Translations under genes and position numbers: made by a program | The notes under the pieces: model-generated | Told to the model about the DNA's origin: nothing | Seen by the model: only the letters and a program-made list of their open reading frames with translations | Databases searched by the model: none | NCBI GenBank assembly: GCA_028564925.1 | Contig: CM053030.1 | Span: forward strand, 371,282,945-371,346,944 | Length of the DNA: 64,000 bases | DNA from: Lithobates sylvaticus | Lineage: Eukaryota > Chordata > Amphibia > Anura > Ranidae | Reading direction: 5' to 3' | Shown: positions 43,635-54,498 of the stretch, one piece after another | Layout of the letters: each line of letters begins with the position of its first letter | How positions within the stretch are numbered: the stretch's first letter is position 1

Positions 43635-44100
43635 TTCTTATAGCCTAGGCCATCTTTATGCCGAGCATATTTTTTTCAGATCCTCAGAGAGTTCTTTGCC
43701 ATGAGTTCTTTGCCATGAGGTGCCATGTTAAACTTCCAATGACCAGTATGAGTGTGAGAGGGATAACACCAAATTTAACCTGCTCCCCATTCACACCTGA
43801 GATCTTGTAACACTAACGAGTCACATGACACCGGGAAGGTAAAATGGTTAATAGGGCCTAATTTGGACAGTTTCACTTAGGGGTGTACTCACTTTTGTTG
43901 CAAGCGGTTTAGACATTAATGGCTGTGTGTTGAGTTATTTTGAGGGGACAGCAAATTTACACTGTTATATAAGCTGTACACTCACTACTTTACATTGTAA
44001 CAAAGTGTAATTTCTTCAGTGTTGTCACAGGAAAAGATATAGTAAAATATTTACAAAAATGTGAGGGGTGTACTCACTTTTGTGAGATACTGTATATGTA

Positions 44101-45367
44101 CGAGGGGAGGCCAATAAGTTCATACCCTCACCAAGATCCAGATGTGTTAGGGATCTGAAATTTACTCCACTTACTCTTCCTTCTCTACATATCCACCTCC
44201 TATGGTTACACACTTCTCACATCTGTGTAACAGACCTTTAATACCATCTGCGTAGAAGTATGCAGATTTGGAGGAAAACCAGCTATCAACTTCAGTAATG
44301 ACTGCCTCATCATTGTGGAAACGTCTTCCCTGTAAATGTTTCTTTAGATTTGGAAACAGGAAGAAGTCCGAAGGTGCCAGGTCAGGTGAGTAAGGTGGAT
44401 GGGGCAGAGATTCAAAGCCACAATTGCAAACAAAATTGACAGTTTCTGCAGCTCGACATGCAGGTGCATTATCCACTAGCAGCAACAAACCTTTTGATAG
44501 CAAACCTTGTCTTTTTCTTTGATAGCATCCAGTAGCTTTCGTAGTAAGTTCCTGTAGTATGCTCCTGTTATTGTAGACCCTCTTTTGTAAGTAATTTGTC
44601 AATATTATACCCTTGCAATCCCAAAACACTGACAACATGACCTTTCTGGATGAATGTTGCTCCTTAGCCTTTTAGGGGGTGGGTGATGAAGCATGTTTCC
44701 ATTTTTTACTAATTTCTTTAGTCTCGGGATCATATAGATATACCCAGCTTTCATCCATGATCACTAATCTGTTGTAAAAGTTCTCCTCATCTTTGTGGTA
44801 CAGGTCCAAAATGCTATGTGCACATTCCACTCATTGCTGTTTTTGGAAAGATGTCAGTAACCTGGGGACCCAACTTGCAGTTACTTTGCTCATATGTAAG
44901 ATGTTATGTAATATGTTGTAATCGGACCCCCTACTAATGTTCACCTCCCTAGCTAAGAAATGAATAGTCATACGTCTATCTTCAAGCACTGGCTGCTCAA
45001 CTTTCGCCACCACACTTGGTTCTGTGGCAGTTGACAGACGACCTTCATCCTGTATATTTGTGAAACCACACTTGAATTCTCTCTTCCGTCATTTGACAGT
45101 CTCATATGATGGACAATCCTCTCCATACACAGCTGAAATCTCTTTATGGATTATTTGGGCAGATTTACCTTGAAGATGGAGGAATCTAATCATGGCTCGG
45201 TATTCAACTTTGTCCGGCATGACACCTACTCCATTTCTCTTGGCTCTAACTATAATTCACCACAACCTACAAATACATTGGCATGCATATTACTAAGATA
45301 TCCACCTATAAACCTGCAAAATTTCAGATCCCTAGCACATCTAGATCATCGTGAGGGTAAGAACTTA
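44101..45367 (-). mobile_element. Mariner element, nearly full length
   Basis: The left end CGAGGGGAGGCCAATAAG next to TA continues TTCATACCCTCACC. Inside the right edge the inverse GTGAGGGTAAGAACTTA is found, after which the last 20 or so bases of the terminal repeat are lost. Longer inverse matches (GATCCAGATGTGTTAGGGATC) confirm the pairing. The transposase is on the minus strand. Confidence 0.9.
44171..45220 (-). pseudogene. Mariner transposase (DD34D), few breaks
   Basis: Starts MPDKVEYRAMIRFLHLQGKS, the usual mariner N-terminus. It continues through DEDRRMTIHFLAREVNISRGS-like sequence (reads LEDRRMTIHFLA), WVPRLLT linker, first aspartate in VIMDESWVYLYD, second in LLLVDNAPACRA and the third in SPDLAPSDFFLFP, exactly 34 residues after the second, as in DD34D mariners. 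The C-terminus RCEKCVTIGGGYVEK is complete. A handful of frame changes and stops interrupt about 350 codons, so it is inactive but not very old. Confidence 0.9.
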
Positions 45368-45387
45368 AATATATACACACACATACA

Positions 45388-46928
45388 CACAGCTGTGCTC
45401 AGACGTATACATACCCTGGCAGAATTTAGGATTTCATGGCCATTTTTCTGAGAATATGAATGATAACACAAAAACATTTATTTCACTCATGGTTAGTGTT
45501 TGGCCGAAGCCATTTATCAACTGTGTTTAGTCTTTTTAAATCATAATGGCAACAGAAACTACCCAAATGACCCTGATCAAATGTTTTCATACCCTGGTGA
45601 TTTTGGCCTGATAACATGCACACAAGTTGACACAAATGGGTTTGAATGGCTATTAAAGGTAAGCACCCTCACATGTGATCTGTTTGCTTGTAATTAGTGT
45701 GTGTGTATAAAAGGTCAATGAGTTTCTGGACTCCTGACAGACCCTTGCACCTTTCATCCAGTGCTGCACTGACATTTCTGGATTCTGAGTCATGGGGAAA
45801 GCAAAAGAATTGCCAAAGGATCTGCTGAAAAGGTATTTGAACTGTATAAAACAGGAAAGGGATATAAAAATATATCCAAGGAATTGAGAATGCCAATCAG
45901 CAGTGTTCAAACTCTAATCAAGAAGTGGAATATGAGGAGTTTTGTTGAAAACAAAACACGGTCAGGTAGACCAACTAAAATTTCAGCCACAACTGCCAGG
46001 TAAATTGTTTGTGATGCAAAGAAAAACACACAAATAGCTTCAGGTGAAATACAGGACTCTCTGAAAACATGTGGTAGGGCTGTTTCAAGATGCATAATAA
46101 GGAGGCACTTGAGGAAAGATGGGCTGCATGGTCGAGTTGCCAGAAGAAAGCCATTACTATGCAAATGCCACAAAGTATCCCACTTACAATATGCCAAACA
46201 GCACAGAGATAAGCCTCAAACCTTTTGGCACAAAGTCATTTGGAGTGATGAGACCAAAATTTAGTTGGCCATAACCATTTAGTTGGCCATAACCATAAAC
46301 GCTACATTTGGAGAGGAGCCAACAAGGCCTATGATGAAAGGTACAGAGGTGGATCGCTGATGTTTTGTGGATGTGTGAGCTACAAAGGCACAGGAAATGT
46401 GGTCAAAATTGTTGGCAATATGAATGCATTATGTTATCAAAAAATACTGGCGGAACATTTGCATTCATCAGCCAGGAAGCTGCGCATGGGACGTACTTGG
46501 ACATTCCAACATGACAATGATCCAAAACACAAGGCCAAGTTGACCTGTCATTGGTTTCAGCAGAATAAAGTGAAGGTTCTGGAGTGGCCATTTCAGTCTA
46601 TTGACCTCAATACCATTGAGCCACTCTGGGGAGATCTCAAATGTGCAGTTCATGAAAGACAGCCCAAGAATTTACAGAAACTGGCTTTTTGCCAGGAGGA
46701 ATGGGCAGCTTTTCCATCTGAGAAGATAAAGAGCCCCATCCCCAAATACCACAAAAGACTTCAAGCTGTCATTGATGTTAAAGGGGGCAATACACAGTAT
46801 TAAAAACTGGGGTATGTAAACTTTTGATGAGGGTCATTTGGGTAGTTTTTGTTGCCATTATGATTTAAAAAGATGGCCAAGAAATCATAAATTCTGCCAG
46901 AGTATGTAAACTTATGAGCACAACTGTA
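45388..46928 (+). mobile_element. Tc1-like transposon (third Tc1 family), complete ends
   Basis: Ends ACAGCTGTGCTCAGACG and GAGCACAACTGTA are inverted repeats, followed inside by TACCCTGGCAGAATTTAGG and its inverse. A TACACACA microsatellite flanks it on both sides. The transposase is on the plus strand. A deleted minus-strand copy of the same family follows at 47.06 kb. Confidence 0.9.
45792..46803 (+). pseudogene. Tc1 transposase pseudogene, almost full length
   Basis: The N-terminus is MGKAKELPKDLLKR followed by the helix-turn-helix SSVQTLIKKWN and the SGRPTKIS hook. The linker RVARRKPLLCK and first aspartate VIWSDETKI follow. A short duplication (TTAGTTGGCCATAACCAT twice near 46,263-46,295) interrupts the frame. 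The 147-codon C-terminal part is open, with QHDNDPKHKAK and SIDLNTIEPLWG giving the D-34-E spacing. The usual SPDLNPIE has become SIDLNTIE. Inactive through the duplication and a few stops. Confidence 0.9.
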
Positions 46929-47061
46929 TATATACATACATACATACATATACACACAGTATATACCCTGTGTAACTATAAATGTGTATTTAATGTGGGC
47001 TAGTAAATAATCTCACACATTCCCGGTCTAAAATTACACAATGTTTCAGCCAATCAACTTA

Positions 47062-47581
47062 TACGGTTGTGCTCATAAGTTTACATACCCTGGCAGAACT
47101 TATGATTTCTTGGCTATTTTTCAGAGAATATGAATGATAACACAAAAACGTTTCTTTCACTCATGGTTAGTGTTTGGCTGAAGTAATTTAGTTCCTGTAA
47201 ATTCTTGGGCTGTCTTGCATGAACTACACGTTTGAGATCTCAATGATATTGAGGTCAGGAGACTGAGATGGCCACTCCAGAACCTTCACTTTATTCTGCT
47301 GTAGCCAATGACAGGTCGACCAAATTTCCTGTGCCTTTGTAGCTCACACATCCCCAAAACATCAGCGATCCACCTCTGTACCTTTCATCATAGGCTTTGT
47401 TGACTCAATTTTGGTCTCATCACTCCAATTGACTTCGTATCAGAAGGTTTGAGGCTTGTCTCTGTGCTGTTTGGCGTATTGTAAGTGGGATACTTTGTGT
47501 AATTTGCATAGTAATGGCTTTCTTCTGGTGACTTGACCATGTAGCCCATCTTTCTTCAAGTGCCTCCTTATTATTACTCCA
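47062..47581 (-). mobile_element. Deleted copy of the same Tc1 family, minus strand
   Basis: Starts TACGGTTGTGCTCATAAG and TACCCTGGCAGAACTTATG, then jumps by internal deletions to transposase pieces (the SPDLN region, GTPEMFWGC region and the linker). The far end is lost. It faces the 45.4-46.9 kb copy, giving an inverted pair. Confidence 0.85.
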
Positions 47582-47695
47582 TAGGATACATTAAGGTGAA
47601 AAAACACGAGGGTTCACAACACCTTTAAGAGTGAATGCAACATTTGGCCAATGAGTCAATGCAGGAATAACAATGCACAGTATGTTAGTATAGAA

Positions 47696-48854
47696 CAGTG
47701 GTCAACCTTTCGGACCTCGCGGACCACTAAATTCACACTTTTGAATCCTGCAGACCACAAACTTGAATTTTACATACCTTATACACACAATGCTCCGGCT
47801 CACTGCCCTACTCCCCCTGGATCACACTGCTGCCTTATACACACAATGCTCCGGCTCTCTGAACCCCTCTGACTCCTCCCCCTCCCCTCGCACTCTGCAT
47901 CACACTGCTGCCTTACACAGACTCATCCTTGGATCTCACCTCCTTATCCAGCCATGTGCTTGAGCTTCATGCTCCTTCCCACAGTCTGTGTTCAGCGCTG
48001 CCATTGGTGGTCCCCTCCTTCACCTCCTGCTCTCTGCACTACTCCGGCACCTCCCTCTGAGTTCACAGGAACCAGAACTACAGAGGAGGCATCACGTATT
48101 AACGTGCGCTGACAGTATTGACTGTCAGTGCGCATTGAGAACAACACTGAAAACAACATTGGGCGGTATACATCTGCTACAAATATTATTATCGTAAGAG
48201 CATACAATTTAAAAGGGGTGAGGCAAATAGTACAAAGGGATATAACTGTTGGGGATGAGCTGGTGGAAGTGATATAAGATTAGTTGGTGGCATGATAGGC
48301 TTCCCTGAAGAGATGAGTTTTCAGGGATCGCATAAAGGCCACCAGAGTAGGAGATAGCCAGACAGATTGAGGTAGAGAGTTCCAGATAAAGAGAGGGCCT
48401 CTGGAGAAGTCCTGGAGATGAGCATGGGAAGAGGAGACAAGAAAGCTTGAGAGCAGAAGGTCTTGAGAGGAGCGGAGAGGACGGTTCAGGTAATATTTGG
48501 AGACAAGATTGTTGATGTAGCACAGGGCAGAGTTGTGAATGGCTTTGTATGTTGTAGTTAGTATTTTGAATTTAATTTGCTGGGCAATCAGAAGCCAGTG
48601 TAGGGATTGGCTGAGAGGGGCAGCAGACACTGAGCGGGTAGTAAGGTAGATGAGTCTGGCAGCAGTATTCATGATAGACTGAAGAAAGGACAGCCTATGG
48701 AGAGGTAGGCCTATGAGAAGGGAGTTGCAATAGTCAAGGCAAGAGATAACGAGGGAGTGAATGAGTAGCTTGATTTTCGGCAGAACTGCTGGGGACCACC
48801 AACATTTTCTCATGGACCATCAGTGGTCCACGGATCACTGACTGGCGACTGCTG
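47696..48854. mobile_element. Non-autonomous hAT element containing a LINE
   Basis: The left end CAGTGGTCAACCTTTCGG and the right end CTGACTGGCGACTGCTG are imperfect inverted repeats, and GGACCACTAAATTC / CATCAGTGGTCC extend the match. The flanks GTATAGAA (47688-47695) and GTATAGAG (48855-48862) agree at 7 of 8. The left interior has two direct copies of the ACACACAATGCTCCGGCTC segment. A LINE fragment fills 48.18-48.79 kb. Confidence 0.82.
48183..48790 (-). mobile_element. CR1/L2-like LINE 3' end inside the hAT
   Basis: On the minus strand a 177-codon open frame reads SCLDYCNSLLIGLP, LQSIMNTAARLIYLT, SQSLHWLLIAQQIKFKILT, TYKAIHN, then WNSLPQSV and LKTHLFREAYHA. This is the same family as at 29.4 kb but with a longer intact frame. 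The 3' tail on the minus strand ends in ATAATAATATT. 5'-truncated, with no endonuclease or catalytic RT motifs left. Confidence 0.85.
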
Positions 48855-48862
48855 GTATAGAG

Positions 48863-50404
48863 AGAATGATACTGGGTCCAGTGGTGAACATGAAGAAACA
48901 ATGGAATGGATGCCAATAAGACTAGTGCGCAGCAGGCAGAGGAAAAGGGGGGGGGGGGGGTTTGGCTAAATTTTTAGATTAAGAAGTGCAATTTAGATTA
49001 AGAAGAAAGAGGAGGGTCAATTGAAGAATCATTGGTAAGGAGTCCGAGTTGATATCATTGAGCATTTGTGTTATATTTAATCACCGCTGAGATAAAGTTT
49101 ATAATATAAAAAAAAAAAAAACGGTAAACTATCAATTTAAGGCATTTTTCTTTTTATCTGTAGCACTCCTTTTTCCATAGAAGTGGATGCAGACACATCG
49201 GCTGCATGGACACAATCGCAAGGTCGAAATCTGACATGCGGGCAGGAGCATGGATCGCAATGCACAGTGTATGCATTGAGACTCAAATTTTGACATGTGA
49301 CTGTGTTCATGCAGCTGCTGAGTCTGCATCCACTTTTATGGACTGTCCGCATGCAGTTCCAAGGAGGATGCACATGCAGCAAAAAGCAATTCAGCACGGA
49401 GAACGAGTCTCAGTGCCCATCTGAATGATGCAAAATACGCCCGGGCGGTGGTTCAGTTATCCAGTTATCAGGATAACAGTTGGTGTGCGCCCGTGATCGG
49501 TGGTGCAGCATGTCAGTCTGGGTGACAGCGCTAAAAGCTGAAAATTTACCTGGGAAGGAAGGGTGGAAAGTGCCTGGTATTGAAGTGGTTAATTAATATT
49601 GGCCCCAACTGAGAAAGCCTCCTATGTACCTAAATAGTACTACCATGATAAAACTGACACAATTCTGCCACTTTGGTACCATAACAGCTTAGAAAGTGAA
49701 CTAGATGTAGAACCCTCAATATATTTTTACTCTTTAGCTCTCCTTCTGCCAGCAGAGGCTGACTGACAGTACAATACTAGTGTCATGTGACTACATTACA
49801 TTACCAACGTTAGCTTCTGCAGTGATCTCAAATAGGAAGCAGACCAGCAGCATCATTTGACCTGATTTTAAAAGCAAACTTATGGTACTTTCATTATGAA
49901 GTGAATATTTTCAATGCATATATCAAGGGTTTCTTTGCTGACCTACACCTTTAATCTGGTGGCTTGATTTCCAGTTTAAATAATTTAATAACAGAGATTA
50001 ATTGGCTTCTCCCCAAACTGTCCCACGGTGTATGTTTGCCAGAGTGTTTTAGAAATTAACATGAATGGTTCCGTATTCTCTGCTGTTCTATGCTATACGC
50101 CGGTGCTTCAAATATTTACTCAGCTTTGCCCTAGAGTTAATAAATTTGTTCTTGGAAGGACAGACAGAAGAAATCCAGGTGTATGTGGCATGCACTTTTC
50201 AGAATGGACACATTTTACATGACACATTTCCATGAGTCATTTGCAAATAGTACGAGACGATTCTGGTTTTCCCAGACTGAAACTGAGCTGTAAAAAAATG
50301 TTTATGGCATTTTAGTGCGACAAATGTGTACAGGCATGACATAGAAAACATAGATTGTGAAACAAAACCAGTGCATACAGTGTCCCCCTGCATCGCTTAG
50401 TGTA
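48863..50404. other. No gene recognised; hairpin and poly-G
   Basis: Contains a 13-base G run at 48,949-48,961 and the hairpin at 49,175-49,343. Short open frames lack domains. Confidence 0.45.
49175..49343. repeat. 60-bp-arm hairpin
   Basis: CCATAGAAGTGGATGCAGAC on the left pairs with GTCTGCATCCACTTTTATGG on the right, and the GGCTGCATGGACACAATC / CTGTGTTCATGCAGC segments extend the stem. Confidence 0.8.
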
Positions 50405-50408
50405 TTAA

Positions 50409-51395
50409 CCACTTTCAGACCGGACCAATTTGCAGCCAAAGGACCAGGCCCCTTTTTGCGATTCGGCACTGCGTCGCTTTAACTGACAATTGCGCGGTCG
50501 TGCGACGTGGCTCCCAAACAAAATTGACGTCCTTTTTTTCCCACAAATAGAGCTTTCTTTTGGTGGTATTTGATCGCCCCTGCGGTTTTTATTTTTTGCG
50601 CTATAAACAAAAATAGAGCGACAATTTTGAAAAAAATGCATTATTTTTTATTTTTTGCTATAATAAATATCCCCAAAAAATATATAAAAAAACGTTTTTT
50701 TTCCTCAGTTTAGGCCGATACGTATTCTTCTACATATTTTTGGTAAAAAAAAATCGCAATATGCGATTATTGATCGGTTTGCGCAGAAGTTATAGCGTTT
50801 ACAAGATAGGGGATAGTTTTATAGCATTTTTATTAATATTTTTTTTTTATTAGTAATGGCGGAGATCTGGGATTTTTTTTGTGACTGCGACATTATGGCG
50901 GACACATCGGACATTTTGACACATTTTTGGGACCATTGTCATTTTTTACAGCAATCAATGCATTTAAATGCATTGATTTCTGTATAAATGACACTGGCAG
51001 TGAAGGGGTTAACCACAAGGTGGCAGTGTAACAGTTAAGTATGCCTAGGGGTGTGTTTTTTACTGTGGGGGGGCGTGTCTGTCAGCTAGTGAATGCTGAT
51101 CTCTGCTCCAATCACAGGGAGCAGAGATCGGCGTCACTAGTTGCTAGGCAGAACGGGGAGATGCTGTTTATCTCGGCATCTCCCCGTTCAGCCGCTCCGT
51201 GAGACGATCGCGGGGGTCCCCGCGGCGATCGAGTCCGCGGGGACCGCGATCGGACTCACGGGGGGTCCCGACCGGCGCGGGAGCGCGCCGCTCCCGATGG
51301 CACGGACAGGCTAAAGGAGGGACTTATATATACGCCCTCCTGCCTGTACGTGCCATTCTGTCGACGTATATCTTCGTGCGCCGGTCGGCAAGTGG
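50409..51395 (+). repeat. TTAA-flanked MITE (family P), complete
   Basis: Flanked by TTAA at 50405-50408 and 51396-51399. The left end CCACTTTCAGACCGG and the right end CCGGTCGGCAAGTGG are short inverted repeats. The interior has GACAATTGCGCGGTC, a T-rich middle and a GC-rich palindromic stretch (51,200-51,300, CGATCGCGGGGGTCCCCG). The TTAA target suggests a piggyBac-type transposase acting in trans. No gene inside. Confidence 0.85.
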
Positions 51396-51446
51396 TTAAA
51401 CTTACTGATTACAGTTTACAAGTGTTATTTTGTGTCTTGTTAGCAT

Positions 51447-51898
51447 TATGCCGCAAACACACGAGCGGATTTTCCGTCGGAAAAATCTTGGATGTTTTTT
51501 CCAACGGAATTCCGCTCAAAGCTTGGCTTGCATACACAAGGTCACACAAAAGTTTGCTGAACTTTCGACCGTCAAGAACGCGGTGACATACATCACTACG
51601 ACGAGCAGAGAAAATGAAGTTCAATGCTTCCGAGCATGCGTTGAATTGTTTCTGAGCATGCGTCAAATTGTTTCTGAGCATGCGTAGGAATTTTGCACGT
51701 CCGAATTGCTACAGACGATCGGAATTTCCGGTCGGAAATTTGTCCAACCAAAAAATTGAGAACATGCTCTCAATCTTTTGCTGGCTGGAATTCTGCCAGC
51801 AAAAGTCCGATGGAGCATACACACGGTCGCATTTTCCAACCAAAGGCTCCCATCGGTCTTTTGCTGGCCGAATTTTCAATCGTGTGTACGCGGCATAA
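51447..51898. repeat. MITE-C copy 5
   Basis: Ends TTATGCCGCAAACACACG and CGTGTGTACGCGGCATAA. Contains a local direct duplication (TTGTTTCTGAGCATGCGT twice near 51,645-51,685). Same subfamily as copy 3. Confidence 0.85.
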
Positions 51899-52282
51899 CA
51901 TGTTTATCCTGCCTTGCTATATAGCACTAACATTATGCTTTATAAAATAGGCTGCATGTGTTTGAAAAGCCTATATTTAAAGCTGAACTCTTGGATAAGC
52001 AAATATTGTTTAAACACAAGTGACGTGTATTATCACGTGAATCTTGGTGTACTTGTGCATTGGTTGCCTTGCAGATCTGTGCAGTAATCCAGCATGGAAC
52101 TTTACCGCTGTGCAGAAGTTTCCTTTAATAAAGACCAGCCACTGCTGCCCTCTCCCCTAGTCCCCTTATACCAGGTGATTGGTCTTATCTTCGCCCCCTG
52201 TGCTTCTCTGTAGGCAGACTGGGGCCCACCCACAGCTCTGCTCTTAGCACACGCTATACACTGCACAGTGATGATGTCACCA
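51899..52282. other. No gene recognised
   Basis: Short intergenic stretch between two MITEs. Confidence 0.4.
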
Positions 52283-52286
52283 TTAA

Positions 52287-53252
52287 CCACTTCAGCCCTG
52301 GAAGAATTTACCCCCTTCCTGACCAGAGCACTTTTTGCGATACGGCACTGTGTCGCTTTAACTGACAATTGCGCGGTCGTGCGACGTTGCACCCAAACAA
52401 AATTGACTTCCTTTTTTTCCCAAAAATAGAGCTTTCTTTTGGTGGTATTTGATCACCTCTGCGGTTTTAATTTTTTGCGCTATAAACAAAAAAAGAGCTT
52501 AAATTTAGAAAAAAAAAAAGCAATATTTTTTATTTTTTGCTATAATAAATATCCCCAAAAAAAATATATAAAAAAACAAATTTTTTTCCTCAGTTTAGGC
52601 CGATCTGTATTCTTCTACATATTTTTGGTTTGCGCAAAAGTTATAGTGTCTACAAAATAGGGGATAGATCTATATCATTTATATTATTCATTTCTTTTTT
52701 ATTAGTAATGGCGGCGATCTGCGATTTTTTTATCATGACTGCGACATTTTGGTGGACACATTGGACACTTTTGACACTATTTTGGGACCATTGTCATTTA
52801 TACAGCGATCAGAGCTATAAAAATGCACTGATTACTGTATAAATGACACTGGCAGGGAATGGGTTAAACACTAGGGGGCGATCAAGGGGTTAAGTATGTC
52901 CTATGATTCTAACTGTGGGGGGATGGGCTACCTATGACATGAAAGCAATCACTGCTGACGATGACAGGGAGCAGTAGATCTCTGTCTTGTCCCTAGGCAG
53001 AATGGGGAAGTGCCTTGTTTACATAGGCATCTCCCCGTTCTGCCGCTCCGTGATACGATTGCAGGACACCGGCGGACATCGAGTCCGCGGGTCCTGCGGG
53101 CATGTTCACGGAGCAGGCGCGGGCACATGTGCCATGCCAGCGATGCACGCGCGCCCACAATGCCACTTTTTAAAGGGGACGTACCTGTACGCTCATTTGC
53201 GCAGCCATGCCATTGTGCCAACGTATATCATCATGCACTGGTCGGCAAGCGG
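52287..53252 (+). repeat. TTAA-flanked MITE (family P), complete
   Basis: Flanked by TTAA at 52283-52286 and 53253-53256. Ends CCACTTCAGCCCTGG and CTGGTCGGCAAGCGG. The segment GAATGGGGAAGTGCCTTG (around 53,003-53,020) is the intact, unoccupied counterpart of the DIRS insertion site at 57.5 / 63.2 kb. Confidence 0.88.
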
Positions 53253-53261
53253 TTAAGGAAT

Positions 53262-53567
53262 AGTGTGGGCCGTCTCCAAGCCCCAGAACTGAGTGATCAC
53301 ATGACTGCTAATCGCTCAGTTCTCAGTCAGCTCTGAGCACAGAGGGATGACTGTCAGTCATCGCTCTCTGCTCTGCCCCTCTAGTGCTCACACAACAGCG
53401 CAATGGGAGGCTGAGCCAACTGCTGACCAGGCATCCGAGTGGATCCCAACATTACTGTCAGGATCCTTCCAGAGCCTGAAGCAGTTTTGTGATGTCAGCT
53501 GACTCCCGTGACCTAGAAGAGGAGGAGAATGGCCAAACAAGTTTTGGTCATACTTCTCTTTTAGGCT
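53262..53567. repeat. Interspersed repeat related to 20.77-21.0 kb
   Basis: Shares GAACTGAGTGATCAC, GCTCTCTGCTC and the end CATACTTCTCTTTTA. Unclassified. Confidence 0.4.
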
Positions 53568-53630
53568 TATAAGGTAATAACTGGGTATACAAAGGCATTC
53601 GGTGTAAAGCTACCATTTGTTTGTGCATGT

Positions 53631-54360
53631 TGGGGTTAATTTACTAAAACTGGAGAGTGCAAAATCTGGTGCAGCTCTGCATAATAACCAGCTTCCAGAT
53701 TCTTTTGTAACGCTTCAGGTGGTTTACACTATAGTGATGTCTGACATCGCATGTGATTCTAGGGTTGCCACCTCATTCCTTTAAATCCAAACACATATGA
53801 ACTACACAGGTTCTGAGGCTAATTTAGTGCAGATAAGGCACCAAATGAGTTTAATTACAATCTTAATCAGCCACAGAACCTGTGTAATTAATATATGTTC
53901 GGTTTTAAAGGGATGAGGTGGCAACCCTATGTGATTTGCACCGCACTGCTGTGCAGATCAATGTCTGTGCTATGCAAATTCAGTCATACAGATTGTATGG
54001 CGGAATTTGCATTGCATTCGGACTAAAATAGCGCAGGACCCTTTTTTGGTCCACACTGAAATCGGATCACGTGGGTGCTCACACCACGTGCGGTCCGATT
54101 CCTGTCTGAATTCACAGTCCGCACTGCAATCTGGGGGTGTCATTAAACTTTGTATTGACACCCACAGCGGTTTGCATAGGGCAATGTGAACCACCAGTGA
54201 TTCAGGTAAAAAGGGGAAACCCGCACTGGGTTCGTAGGGTTTCCCGCATCGCACAAGTGTGAACCAAGCCTAAATGAAGATGCTGAAGTTAGACGCTGAT
54301 TGGCTAGCATACACAGCTGCACCAGATTTTTCCCTGTCCCGTTTTAGTAAATCAACCCCA
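53631..54360. repeat. MITE-E copy, complete
   Basis: The 20-bp ends TGGGGTTAATTTACTAAAAC and GTTTTAGTAAATCAACCCCA match with one difference. GGAGAGTGCAAAATCTGGTGCAG and GCTGCACCAGATTTTTCCC extend the stem. Contains the small hAT at 53,759-53,938 and a GTGTGAACCAAGCC segment of MITE-G type near 54,255. Confidence 0.85.
53759..53938. mobile_element. Small hAT MITE nested in MITE-E
   Basis: Ends CTAGGGTTGCCACCTCAT and ATGAGGTGGCAACCCT. Flanked by a perfect 8-bp duplication ATGTGATT (53751-53758 and 53939-53946). Only 180 bp. A fragment of the same family starts at 36,822. Confidence 0.88.
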
Positions 54361-54498
54361 TTGCTGTTAAAAACAAAAAAAGTGCTGTTTTAATGAGTGA
54401 TCAAATCGCCAAAATGTGCAAAAAGATCAAACATAATTTATAATGAATCAAAGACAACACATATCAAAATAAATATGTACCAAAAAATGTGCAGGGAA

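Larger units (their letters stand above)
41846..43727 (-). pseudogene. Tc1 transposase (DD34E), interrupted
   Basis: An open block of about 290 codons holds the paired-like domain tail (MSAASIAAEVEG), linker RRKPLLKMMHKK, first aspartate in [24 protein letters not shown], second aspartate in AVFQHDNDPKHTSK and the glutamate in SPDLNPIEHLWG exactly 34 residues later. The catalytic triad is therefore complete. The N-terminal helix-turn-helix half lies beyond the retroposon insertion, near 43,647-43,727. There a short direct duplication (GAGTTCTTTGCCATG twice) also disrupts the first codons. Some relaxed reading past the usual C-terminus (GGIQNIDTLGP) is seen. Confidence 0.92.
41664..44095 (-). 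mobile_element. Tc1-like transposon with nearly intact transposase, split by a retroposon
   Basis: Ends TACTGTATCTCACAAAAGTG and CACTTTTGTGAGATACTGTA are near-perfect inverted repeats next to TA. Same family as the 28.94-30.05 kb element. The transposase runs on the minus strand and is interrupted at 42,849-43,634 by an insertion with a 12-bp duplication. Without the insertion the element is about 1.63 kb, normal for Tc1. Confidence 0.93.

Noticed and set aside
51190-51310. GC-rich palindromic stretch as a regulatory island
   Set aside because: It is a normal inner part of the TTAA-flanked MITE family, with equivalents in the copies at 53.1 and 57.4 kb.
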